Assembly (NCBI GenBank): GCA_016219275.1
Contig: JACRBM010000067.1
Span: 62,001 to 126,000, forward strand
Direction: 5' to 3'
DNA length: 64,000 bases
DNA from: Chloroflexota bacterium
GTDB taxonomy: Bacteria > Chloroflexota > Anaerolineae > UBA4142
The notes under the pieces are model-generated. The model did not search any database. It was not told where the DNA came from and saw only the letters and a list, made by a program, of their open reading frames with translations. Shown piece by piece: positions 40,530 through 48,821 of this stretch (position 1 is the stretch's first letter; every line of letters starts with the position of its first letter). The position numbers and the translations under genes are program-made.

Positions 40530-42091
40530 TGTTGGTAAAAAATCCTATCACGGATCCGGTGCATCCACGCAAGCAATCAGTCAGACGGCATTTTGGTTCG
40601 CATCCATACTTTACGCGGCGCCCGTGGAATGTAGTCCAAGCATACATCAAACACTTTGCGCCTAATCGCGACGATGTGGTGCTGGATCCGTTTGGGGGTA
40701 GCGGTGTGACGGCGATTGAAGCCGTTGTGCTTGGACGGAAAGCGATCCATGTTGACCTCAACCCACTTGCCAATTTTATTTGTCAGCAAGTTGCGGTTGC
40801 GCCCGTTGATCTCAATGCGCTGCGGCGCGAATTTATCGCGGTCGAAGAAGCGTGTCGCCCGAATTTGGAGCGCCTCTACACGTTGTCGCCGGAAGAATTG
40901 GCGCGCGAACCATTAGATGCCTGGTACCCACGCGGTTGGTCGTTACCAAAAAACGCGGACGCGCGCACGGTGGAGGAGTTGTTCACGCGTCGGCAATTGA
41001 TTGCATTGTCACAACTTTATCGGCGGATTTGTGAAATTGCCGATCCAGTTCTCAAAGACCTAATGCGTTTTGCGTTTTCCGCGACGCTGAATAAATGCAA
41101 TCTGACTTATAGCACGACCAAAGGGCGTAGTGAGGGACGCGGTAACAGCGGCATTATGCACACCTATCGTTACTGGCTCCCGAAAGAACCGGTTGAACTC
41201 AACGTCTGGAACGAATTCAGCCAAAAGTTCAAGAACCTCATCGCCGTCAAGAAAGAGACGAACCAAGCTATTGGACAGAATTACCAGCGGCTCCAAGTCA
41301 TCCACGCTTCTGCAACGCAGTTGACGAGCGTGATTGAAGAAGAATCGGTAGATTACATTTTTACCGACCCGCCGTATGGAAGCCACATTGCCTACCTCGA
41401 TTTGTCAACGATGTGGAACGCTTGGTTGGGATTCGATGTAGTGCCGGAAGACAAACAGTTGGAGGCAATCGAAGGCGGCGACCTTGGCAAATCGCGCGAC
41501 GATTACGCGACGCTACTGCAATCCTCGCTGGTCGAGATGCACAAGGCGCTAAAATCGAAAAGTTGGTTGACGATTGTATTCGCGCACAAAGACCTGTCTT
41601 ATTGGAGTGTCTTGATTGATGCGGCACAAAACGCCGGTTTTGAGTATGCCAATACGGTTGTGCAAGAGAGTTTTCAGTTCTCGCGCCACAAGCGCGCCAA
41701 TCCGCTTTCAGTGCTTGCGGGCGAGTTAATTCTTAACTTGCAGAAAAAACCAAAACCGCGACGAATCAAGTTTGACAACAATGGCGCAGACAAACGCGAA
41801 ATGGTAACTGGCTTTGTTCACGAACTCCTCGGTGCGAGACAGGAAGGATTAACGACCGAGGATGTTTACAATCAACTTGTGCCGCGCTTGCTCGAACGCG
41901 GTTTGTTCCAGGTTGGTCAGAAGACCGGTTTGCTGGAGTTGGACGATTTTCTCAAGGATAGTTTCTACTTTGAGGAATCATCTTCGCGGTGGTATCTTTC
42001 CCAGTCCGCGGCGAAAAAGGGAAAGAAAATACTTGACCTGATGCGAACTCAAGGACAGTTTGCATTGGATTTTCCGCAAGAGAATGAGTGA
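40529..42091 (+). CDS. DNA N6-adenine/N4-cytosine methyltransferase
   Basis: The 520-residue protein has the AdoMet-binding motif DPFGGSGV (53-60) and the catalytic motif TDPPYGS (279-285), in that order, with about 220 residues between them. Asp-Pro-Pro-Tyr indicates amino-group methylation. The region 285-310 (IAYLDLSTMWNAWLGF) and SWLTIVFAHKD are typical of this MTase type. The start is GTG 40529, sharing a base with the TAG of the upstream gene, with AGAAGGG before it. It should protect the sites cut by its neighbour. Confidence 0.85.
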   Translation: MLVKNPITDPVHPRKQSVRRHFGSHPYFTRRPWNVVQAYIKHFAPNRDDVVLDPFGGSGVTAIEAVVLGRKAIHVDLNPLANFICQQVAVAPVDLNALRREFIAVEEACRPNLERLYTLSPEELAREPLDAWYPRGWSLPKNADARTVEELFTRRQLIALSQLYRRICEIADPVLKDLMRFAFSATLNKCNLTYSTTKGRSEGRGNSGIMHTYRYWLPKEPVELNVWNEFSQKFKNLIAVKKETNQAIGQNYQRLQVIHASATQLTSVIEEESVDYIFTDPPYGSHIAYLDLSTMWNAWLGFDVVPEDKQLEAIEGGDLGKSRDDYATLLQSSLVEMHKALKSKSWLTIVFAHKDLSYWSVLIDAAQNAGFEYANTVVQESFQFSRHKRANPLSVLAGELILNLQKKPKPRRIKFDNNGADKREMVTGFVHELLGARQEGLTTEDVYNQLVPRLLERGLFQVGQKTGLLELDDFLKDSFYFEESSSRWYLSQSAAKKGKKILDLMRTQGQFALDFPQENE

Positions 42092-42148
42092 TCCGGCGCT
42101 GCGCTGAATTCACCAATCGAATGGCAATCAAAGCAATATTGCCGATAG

Positions 42149-42192
42149 CAAAACAAGACTTCCGTTTTCACTACACGGAGGTCTTGTTTTGC
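42149..42192. terminator. bidirectional terminator between methyltransferase and nirK-like genes
   Basis: GCAAAACAAGACTTCCGT (42149-42166) and ACGGAGGTCTTGTTTTGC (42175-42192) form an 18-bp stem with one wobble pair. It sits between two converging genes. Confidence 0.85.
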
Positions 42193-42214
42193 GTAATTTG
42201 ATATGCAATCCCGA

Positions 42215-43318
42215 TTAGTGGCTCGACCCATCGGCAGGCGGCGAGAACACATCCTTGTCCCAGTTGCCGGTCACCATCAGCACCCCCGCCGCGCCCTTGG
42301 CGGTGCGCCACAATGCGTGATCTACCAGCAAGTACTGTCCCGGCTCGTTGAGTTTGAATTCAAAGATGGACATCGAACCGGGCGGGACGACCCAGGTTTC
42401 TTCGTTCGCAAGATACGTTTGATTCGAACCAACGTACACCTTGTCGAAAATTTCGCCGATCACATGAAAGTTCGCGCCGATGTTCGGTCCGCCGTTGCCG
42501 AAAAACAGTCGCACGGTCTCGCCGGTCTTGGCTTGGAGCGGCGCGTGCTTGGTTAGCGCGTCTACGTGTCCGTTGAACGTGAAATACTCGGCATGTTCCG
42601 CGCGCGCCTTTTCTCCGTTCAAGTCCTGATGCCCCTTGTCGCCGAATGCGCCGGTCGTGTACCACTCGCCTTGCACGACGTAGAATTCGCGATCCACTTT
42701 CGGCAGTCCGCCCTTCGGCTCGACGACGATACCGCCGTACATCCCCATCGCGACGTGAACGTACGGAGGCGCGAACGCGCAATGATAAATGTACGCGCCC
42801 GTATTCAGCGCCTTGAAGGTAAAGGTCTTGGTCTCGCCGGGCGCGACCTTGGTGACTGCCGCGCCACCGCCCGGTCCATTGACCGCGTGCAAATCAATGT
42901 TGTGTCCGACGGTGCTCGTCATCGCGTTCGTGATCGTCAGTTTGACCGTGTCGCCTTCCATCACGCGAATCATCGGGCCGGGCACCGTGCCGTTGAACGT
43001 CCAAAATGTAAACGTCGTGCCATCCGCAAGTTCAGCGGTCACCTCGACTGTCGTTAGATTGACTTCGACGGTCGTCGGTTCGCTCCGCGTGATTGGCGGT
43101 GGCACGCGCGCCGGGTCAATGATGACGTTTTTCGCTTGGAGCGGTTTCGCCGGCTCGAGCGACGCGACGCCCACGCGGTCGAGCACCGGCTTGAATTGCG
43201 CGTTCGCGCGGTCAAGCGTCGCTTGAAATGTATTCGCTTGATAAATGGCAAACGCGCTGACGCCCACCGCAACGAGCGCGAGGATGAGCGCGAGCGCGCC
43301 AAGATTAGATTTGAACAT
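42215..43318 (-). CDS. nirK: copper-containing nitrite reductase (NirK-like), membrane anchored
   Basis: The 367-residue two-domain cupredoxin has an uncleaved-looking N-terminal membrane segment (about 6-27). Domain 1 (about 90-215) has HNIDLHAVNGPGGGAA, with the type 2 copper His and catalytic Asp, and YIYHCAFAPPYVHVAMGMYGG, with the type 1 His-Cys-His-Met set. Domain 2 (about 220-355) has NFHVIGEIFDKVYVG and the His in LLVDHALWRTAKGAAG. This pattern matches NirK, which reduces nitrite to nitric oxide. AAAGGAGG precedes ATG 43318. A two-domain multicopper oxidase is the alternative. No norB or nitrite sensor is adjacent. Confidence 0.87.
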   Translation of the reverse strand: MFKSNLGALALILALVAVGVSAFAIYQANTFQATLDRANAQFKPVLDRVGVASLEPAKPLQAKNVIIDPARVPPPITRSEPTTVEVNLTTVEVTAELADGTTFTFWTFNGTVPGPMIRVMEGDTVKLTITNAMTSTVGHNIDLHAVNGPGGGAAVTKVAPGETKTFTFKALNTGAYIYHCAFAPPYVHVAMGMYGGIVVEPKGGLPKVDREFYVVQGEWYTTGAFGDKGHQDLNGEKARAEHAEYFTFNGHVDALTKHAPLQAKTGETVRLFFGNGGPNIGANFHVIGEIFDKVYVGSNQTYLANEETWVVPPGSMSIFEFKLNEPGQYLLVDHALWRTAKGAAGVLMVTGNWDKDVFSPPADGSSH

Positions 43319-43413
43319 GGTCGGGTCCTCCTTTAGCCCAGAAGAAATTCGACTGCATCACCGAATTCTGGATTCAGGATAACCCATTTGCATTTTTGCC
43401 GCAAGGACAAATG

Positions 43414-44943
43414 TCACATCGCCGCGTCGTTCATCCACGCGCGAACTTGATATGCGTCCTGTGACAATCCCGACGCCTCGAATTGCGCGAGAGCTTGGGC
43501 GAACTGGGTTTGCGCGTTCGCGTGATCGCCGCACGCGCGCAGGATGCGCCCCCACGCCGCGTGCGTGCGCGCGCTGTCGAGCATCGCTTCGCCGGTTTCG
43601 AACGCGCGCAGGCTGGCTTGCAAATGCGATTCGATTTCGGCGCGCGGCGCGCGTTGCTGCGCCAGCGCCAGCGCCCACACGCGTTCCGCCATCCCTCGCG
43701 CGAACACGCCGCCGAGCGATTCGGCGAGCGCCACGGCTTGCCGCGCCAACTCGATTGCGTCCGCCACGCGCGAGGCGCCGAGCGCGATCTCGGCTTCGGC
43801 GGCGGCGTACCAATCGGTGAACGCGCGGTTTTGTTCGAGTGCGGCATCGAGCGCGCGCGCCGCGTCGAGCGTTTGGGTCGCCTCCATAAATTGCCCAAGC
43901 CGCGTCTGCGCGAGCGCGCGCGCAATGTGACCCGCGTACGCGTACGAGTTCGATTTCGACTTGAGCGACCATTCAATCGCGCACGCCGCGGCATCGCACA
44001 GGTTCACATTATCATTGCCCATAAAGTAGACGACCGCCAGCGTGATGTACGCTTCGGCAGTCCCGATCGCATCGCGCGTTTCTTTTGCGCGCGCGAGCGC
44101 ACGCTGCGCGGATTGCAAACCCGCCGCGTACTCGCCGCGTGCCGCGAGCGCCATGCCCAGGTTTCCCATCGTCGCAATCCACTCGGACCAACTCTCCGCT
44201 TTTTCAAGTGGTGCGAGCGCCTGCTTGAGCAGAACACTCGCCGCGCCGAACTGACCCTGGATGTTCATCATGCGCCCGATGACGGACGAAGGAAACGCGA
44301 GCAATGCTTCATCGCCGAATTCGGCGGCGACCGGCAGAACGCGCATCAAATAGTCCACCGCACGCGGCAATTCATTGTTGTACGCGTGGATGCGCCCGAA
44401 CCAGTAATGCACTTGCGCGAGACGTAACCGGTCGGTCGGTTCGTCCTCGCCGATCTGTTCGCGTAAAAGCGATTCGGCTTGAATGACGCGCGCGAGATTA
44501 TCTTGCGCCGAATCACTCGCGTACGCCACGGCGACGGACTGGATGAGTGTGTCCACGCGCGCACGCGCAGTCTCGCGCGTGCGCGGCAACGCGTCGAGCG
44601 CGTGTAACGCTTGCGCGAAATGGGCGCGCGCTTCGGCGTACGCGTTGAGGCGGGCGGCGCGTTTGCCGGCGCGCAACGCATACGCGAGCAATTTTTCCGG
44701 GTCGTCGGCTTCGGCGTAATGTTGCGCGAGCAACGCGGCAATTTCGTCGAGACGTTCCGCGAACAAATCTTCGTACGCCAGCGCGACCGCGCGATGAATC
44801 TCGCGGCGCGAACGGAGCAAGAGCGATTGATACGCGCGTTCCTGCATCAATGCGTGCTTGAACATGTACTCGCCGCGCGTGTCAGTGCGCGCGTGCAAAA
44901 TGTCGAGCGATTCCAATTCGGCGAGTGTGGCGGGCAAACTCAT
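43414..44943 (-). CDS. stand-alone TPR protein of the cyclase family, copy 6
   Basis: The 509-residue protein starts MSLPATLAELESLDILHA, then EYMFKHALMQERAYQSLLLRSRREIHRAVALAYEDLFAERLDEIAALLAQHY, the conserved linker of cyclase-ATPase-TPR proteins. TPR-like helical pairs fill the rest. It lacks both cyclase and ATPase. ATG 44943 overlaps the stop of copy 5 (ATGA). Its C-terminus lacks the SFLNLP-VRAV tail of copies 1, 3 and 4. It probably acts as an interaction module. Confidence 0.75.
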   Translation of the reverse strand: MSLPATLAELESLDILHARTDTRGEYMFKHALMQERAYQSLLLRSRREIHRAVALAYEDLFAERLDEIAALLAQHYAEADDPEKLLAYALRAGKRAARLNAYAEARAHFAQALHALDALPRTRETARARVDTLIQSVAVAYASDSAQDNLARVIQAESLLREQIGEDEPTDRLRLAQVHYWFGRIHAYNNELPRAVDYLMRVLPVAAEFGDEALLAFPSSVIGRMMNIQGQFGAASVLLKQALAPLEKAESWSEWIATMGNLGMALAARGEYAAGLQSAQRALARAKETRDAIGTAEAYITLAVVYFMGNDNVNLCDAAACAIEWSLKSKSNSYAYAGHIARALAQTRLGQFMEATQTLDAARALDAALEQNRAFTDWYAAAEAEIALGASRVADAIELARQAVALAESLGGVFARGMAERVWALALAQQRAPRAEIESHLQASLRAFETGEAMLDSARTHAAWGRILRACGDHANAQTQFAQALAQFEASGLSQDAYQVRAWMNDAAM

Positions 44944-46562
44944 TGTGACGATTCCTGCGCGATGCCGCGCGCGAACGCGCGGCGCAAATCGGGGTGCGTC
45001 AAGCAACGATCCAGTTCACCGATCACCTGCGCGAGTTCGGCGCGCGCTTGATCGCCGTCGCGGTGAAGCGCGAGCGCATCGCGCCGCGCGTGGACGCGAA
45101 TCGGAAAATAACTCAATCGGTCGGCGAGATCGCGCGCGGCAAGATAGAAACTTTCCGCCGCCATCGTTTCGCCGCGTGCGTGATGAATGTGCGCTTGGAG
45201 CATCAACCCGCGCGCGCGATATTTTGCGGATCGCGTGCGCGTCGCAGCATTGAGCAATTGTTCGGTTTCGTCGGTCGCCAGTGTCAACTCGCCGCGCGCG
45301 AGATGCAAGCGCGCACATGCGTCGGCGAAACGCATTTGCCAACGCCACGCGTGAAAACCGAATTCAGGTCGCCCGATCCACTGCCCGACCTGATCGCGAT
45401 ATATTTCGGCTTGCGTGAGCTTGCCGAGCGCGATGCAATCGAGCATCAAGTTGATGAGCGTGCTGATTTCGGGCGGACGCACCGACGCGGATTGCGCGAT
45501 CTGCAATCCCGCGCAGTCGAGTTCGAACGCGGTTTCCCAATCGCCCAGTTCCGCCGCAAGCCACGCACGCGTGTTCGGATACTGCGCGAGTCCGAATGGA
45601 TTGCGCGCCTCTTTCGCCAAGGCGTGTCCTTGTTCGAGCGCGTCGAGCGCGGCATCATAGTTGCCGCGTCCGGCTTGCGCGCGCGTGAGCAAATAGAGCG
45701 AAACAATTTCGCCGACGCGATCCTGCAAGCCGTTTTTGATTTCGTACGCCTTGCGCGCGCACGCCGCCGCGCGCGCGAAACGCCCCATAAAATTATCTTG
45801 GATGCCAAGATAAAACCAGCATTCGCCTTCGAGCACGCGTTCTTCGCCGGTTTGACTGGCGAACAGCGCGCGGCGCAAACGCGGGTACGCGTGTTGCAAG
45901 TTCCCTTCGGCTTGCGCGACGAGACCCTGGACGAGGTACGCGCGCAGCGCGACCGGTTGGTCTTGCAATTCGCGCGCGCGCGCGTCGGTCTCGAACGCCA
46001 TCTCGATCGCTTCCGCACCGCGCCCGTTCAGCCACAACGTCCACGCGATCCGCGACATGATGCGGCACTCGTCGTACGCGCGGTGCGCCGCGCGCGCGAG
46101 TGGCAGCGCAGTGCGGTAATCGTCCAATGCTTCGGTGTACTGGCTGAAGAATTCGTATACCTGGGCGCGTGCGGTGTACAGCGCGACCAGTTCTTCGGGT
46201 GGCGCGTGCGCGCCCAGCGCAATCGCGCGCGTCAGCAGATCGAGCGCCTCTTGGTTCGCATAATGGCGCGACGCGTTTTGCGCGGCGCGAAACAGATAAC
46301 GTCGCGCGCGGTCGGGCACCTCGGCGCGTTCCCAGTGGAACGCGAGCACTTCGCTCAATTTGCCTTTGCGGTCGGGGTACGCGCGTTCCATTGCCTCGGC
46401 GACCGCGCGGTGCAGCGCACGGCGTTGCGTCTTCAGCAACGATTTGTACACCGTCTCTTGCGTGAGTGTGTGTTTGAAGATGAACGCGGCGTCTGGCTCA
46501 TCGAGATGGCGAATCAGTTCTTCGCTCGTCAGTTGCGCGAGTAGGGCATCCCAGTTGGTCAT
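44940..46562 (-). CDS. stand-alone TPR protein of the cyclase family, copy 5
   Basis: The 540-residue protein starts MTNWDALLAQLTSEELIRHL and has FIFKHTLTQETVYKSLLKTQRRALHRAVAEAMERAYPD, the same linker, then TPR-like repeats (for example ALDLLTRAIALGA, ALDALEQGHALAKEA). No ribosome binding site is clear, but its ATG overlaps the stop of a 20-codon fossil of another TPR gene, which suggests it was once coupled to a complete upstream copy. It is most like the long cyclase's TPR part in its linker (QETVYKSLL, RRALH). Confidence 0.75.
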   Translation of the reverse strand: MTNWDALLAQLTSEELIRHLDEPDAAFIFKHTLTQETVYKSLLKTQRRALHRAVAEAMERAYPDRKGKLSEVLAFHWERAEVPDRARRYLFRAAQNASRHYANQEALDLLTRAIALGAHAPPEELVALYTARAQVYEFFSQYTEALDDYRTALPLARAAHRAYDECRIMSRIAWTLWLNGRGAEAIEMAFETDARARELQDQPVALRAYLVQGLVAQAEGNLQHAYPRLRRALFASQTGEERVLEGECWFYLGIQDNFMGRFARAAACARKAYEIKNGLQDRVGEIVSLYLLTRAQAGRGNYDAALDALEQGHALAKEARNPFGLAQYPNTRAWLAAELGDWETAFELDCAGLQIAQSASVRPPEISTLINLMLDCIALGKLTQAEIYRDQVGQWIGRPEFGFHAWRWQMRFADACARLHLARGELTLATDETEQLLNAATRTRSAKYRARGLMLQAHIHHARGETMAAESFYLAARDLADRLSYFPIRVHARRDALALHRDGDQARAELAQVIGELDRCLTHPDLRRAFARGIAQESSQ

Positions 46563-46621
46563 CGCATCACCGCGCGGACATCCGGCAGATTCAAAAACGA
46601 TTCACAAAATTCTAGCGGCAT
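46559..46621 (-). pseudogene. 3' fossil of a TPR-family gene, 20 codons
   Basis: Minus-strand codons 46621-46559 read MPLEFCESFLNLPDVRAVMR and a stop. This matches the end of copy 3 (TPEELRTSFLNLPDVRAVMH) residue for residue in SFLNLPDVRAVM. Its TGA overlaps the ATG of copy 5. It marks where a whole TPR gene, or the original end of copy 4, once stood before the SRPBCC gene separated them. Confidence 0.8.
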
Positions 46622-46627
46622 GTGTGT

Positions 46628-47062
46628 TCATTGTTCCAGAATTTTTTTGATGCGATTTAGACTTTTCAAATTCTCAGCCGGCACCTGGCGTTTACGGATC
46701 AGCAAAAGAATCTGTCCCAGGAGACCAAGCGGATGAAAGGTTACATGCTGAACGAGATGGGTTCCACCTGCTGGTGCGCTCATCCGAAATTCCCAGTTCG
46801 TCCGAAAGACGCGATAGTCGGTGGACTCCCAGCCGACGCGGTGCGGCGCATCCAGTGCAGTGATGCGCGCGAAACTCACGATTTTCGTCGGCAATATCTC
46901 GCTCGCCTTGAATTTGGCGCCAACGCCGATCTGCCCAGGGGTTGTTTGTTCAATCGTGGCGACGCTCATTGACCATTCGTTATGCCGCGTGAAATCTGCC
47001 AGATAGCGATACACTTGGTCTATCGGTGCGGCGATGCCAATGCTAACCTCATTTTGCCACAT
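46628..47062 (-). CDS. SRPBCC (START-like) lipid/ligand-binding protein
   Basis: The 144-residue protein starts VSIGIAAPIDQVYRYLADFTRHNEWSMSVATIEQTTPGQIGVGAKFKA, the usual opening of polyketide-cyclase/dehydrase-type SRPBCC domains, and ends in a Lys/Arg-rich helix. Ligand unknown. It overlaps the end of TPR copy 4 by 14 bases and lies just before the TPR fossil, so it seems to have entered the array late. Confidence 0.82.
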   Translation of the reverse strand: MWQNEVSIGIAAPIDQVYRYLADFTRHNEWSMSVATIEQTTPGQIGVGAKFKASEILPTKIVSFARITALDAPHRVGWESTDYRVFRTNWEFRMSAPAGGTHLVQHVTFHPLGLLGQILLLIRKRQVPAENLKSLNRIKKILEQ

Positions 47063-48821
47063 GGCGAACCTCCAATTTTCTGACGGATGGTAAATTCAAG
47101 AACGAAGCGCGCAATTCTGCTGGCGCGCGTTCCGCAATGTCCACAACCAGTTTGCGCGATTCCGCAAAAAAACTTTGCGCGCGGCTTGTTTCGCCGATAG
47201 CCAATTCGATTTCGCCGAGCGCGCCGAAAATTTGCCACAGTAGCCAGCGCGCCTGCAATGCCACCGCGCCATCGCGCGCTCGTAACAAACTCGCACGCGC
47301 TTGTTCGGGGCGACCGAGCGCGTGTTCCGCTAATCCTTTGTAAAATAAACTTTCAGGGATTGAAGCCCGCAGACTAGATTCTTCCAATTGTCGCAACAAT
47401 CGCACCGAGGCGTCGAGCGTGGCGGCGTACTCACCTTGCGCGAAGGTCAAGCGCACATTGGCAAGCAATCCATAGAATGAAAAGAGCGGGCTGATATGGT
47501 CCGCATTGCTCGGAAACAAATCGAATGTCGCGGCGGCTTGCGCGAGATCCTTCATCCAGAGAAAAATTTGAACGAGTGTGCTTTGCGCGTACGGACGCAC
47601 TCCGGCATAATGCGCGTCGGCAAATTCAAGCGCGCCGCGCGCGTGCTCTAGCCCGCGCTCGAACGCGCCCAGACTGGCAAGCGCAATTCCCAGGTCGGCG
47701 CGGGTTATCAATTGCGGCAACGAATACCCTGATTGTGCGCTCAAGCGCAGCGTCTCTTCCATTACGTCAATCGCGCGCGTGCTCTCGCCACGCGCCCAAT
47801 ATACGGCGCCGACCATCGAAAGACTGTATGTTTGCCCCCACAAATTCCCGATGTCTTGGCTGATCCGAGACGCCTCGTCCGAAAGAGCGAGCGCTTCATC
47901 CCATTCGCCATTAAACGTATCGTAGAGACTCGTCGTTGCCAGACTGTCCGCCAGCATCGGCAAATTTCCCTGCTCACGCCAACGCAGCGTGGCTTCTTGA
48001 ATCAGTTCCCGCGCGCGATTGAAATTTCCGCTGAAACCGTACGCGTGCGACAGATCATTCAGCGTGAACGCGGTTTGCTCGACAAGATTCAGTTCGCGCG
48101 CAATTGCAAGCGATGCTTCGCCCGCCTCGCACGCATGTACCCAGCGATTGGTAAAACGATAGAGATTGACGAGAATCCACAGGATTTTCGATTCTGCCGC
48201 GCGGTCGGTGGTTTCGCGCGCGAGGAGCAACGCCTTTTCCGCCAACGGTTCGCCGAGGGATGGATTGAATTCCGAATTGGCGGTGCAGCGAATTTGGCAC
48301 TGGGCGACGAGCGCGCTGAGTACCAACGTGCGGTCGCCGCGCGTGCGTGCAAGTTCTTCCATCTCCGCGTAATTGGCAAGCGCGGCAGGAAACTGCGAAG
48401 CCAATTCCAATTCGCGCCCGCGCCGCGAATACAAATATCGAATCCGCATATTATCCGCACTCGCACGCGCAATCTCAATGGCGCGCGTGAAATGCGCGAC
48501 GGCTTCGGCGTTGGCGTAAACGCGCGCCGCCCAATCTCCCGCACGCGCCGCGTACTCGAGCGTTTTCGCGTCATGCTCGGCGGCGGCATAATGTTGCGCG
48601 AGCAACGCCGCGAATTCGTCCAGGCGCTCCGCGTATCGTAGCTCAAGTGTCTGCGCGACCTGCAAGTGGATATCGCGCCGCGTTTTTTTCAAAATCGCTG
48701 CGTATGCCGCGTCCTGGGTCAACGCGTTCATGAAGATGTACGTCGCTTCCTCTTCGCTAAAGCGTCGCACAAGTTGCGCGGTTTCGAGTTGCGTGAGGAT
48801 GTTTTCAATTTTCATGGTCAA
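47049..48821 (-). CDS. stand-alone TPR protein of the cyclase family, copy 4
   Basis: The 590-residue protein starts MTMKIENILTQLETAQLVRRFSEEEATYIFMNALTQDAAYAAILKKTRRDIHLQVAQTLELRYAERLDEFAALLAQHY; the usual FKHALTQ is FMNALTQ here. TPR-like repeats follow. Its end reads SFLNLPSVRKLEVRHVAK: after SVR the normal AV... tail is replaced by residues read from the start region of the SRPBCC gene. It overlaps copy 3 (ATGA). Function inferred only as protein interaction. Confidence 0.75.
   Translation of the reverse strand: MTMKIENILTQLETAQLVRRFSEEEATYIFMNALTQDAAYAAILKKTRRDIHLQVAQTLELRYAERLDEFAALLAQHYAAAEHDAKTLEYAARAGDWAARVYANAEAVAHFTRAIEIARASADNMRIRYLYSRRGRELELASQFPAALANYAEMEELARTRGDRTLVLSALVAQCQIRCTANSEFNPSLGEPLAEKALLLARETTDRAAESKILWILVNLYRFTNRWVHACEAGEASLAIARELNLVEQTAFTLNDLSHAYGFSGNFNRARELIQEATLRWREQGNLPMLADSLATTSLYDTFNGEWDEALALSDEASRISQDIGNLWGQTYSLSMVGAVYWARGESTRAIDVMEETLRLSAQSGYSLPQLITRADLGIALASLGAFERGLEHARGALEFADAHYAGVRPYAQSTLVQIFLWMKDLAQAAATFDLFPSNADHISPLFSFYGLLANVRLTFAQGEYAATLDASVRLLRQLEESSLRASIPESLFYKGLAEHALGRPEQARASLLRARDGAVALQARWLLWQIFGALGEIELAIGETSRAQSFFAESRKLVVDIAERAPAELRASFLNLPSVRKLEVRHVAK

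Noticed and set aside
44994-46544. Long plus-strand frame of 516 codons opposite TPR copy 5
   Set aside because: Its protein is Arg/Ala-rich without motifs. It is a high-GC shadow of the minus-strand TPR gene, which has clear family motifs.
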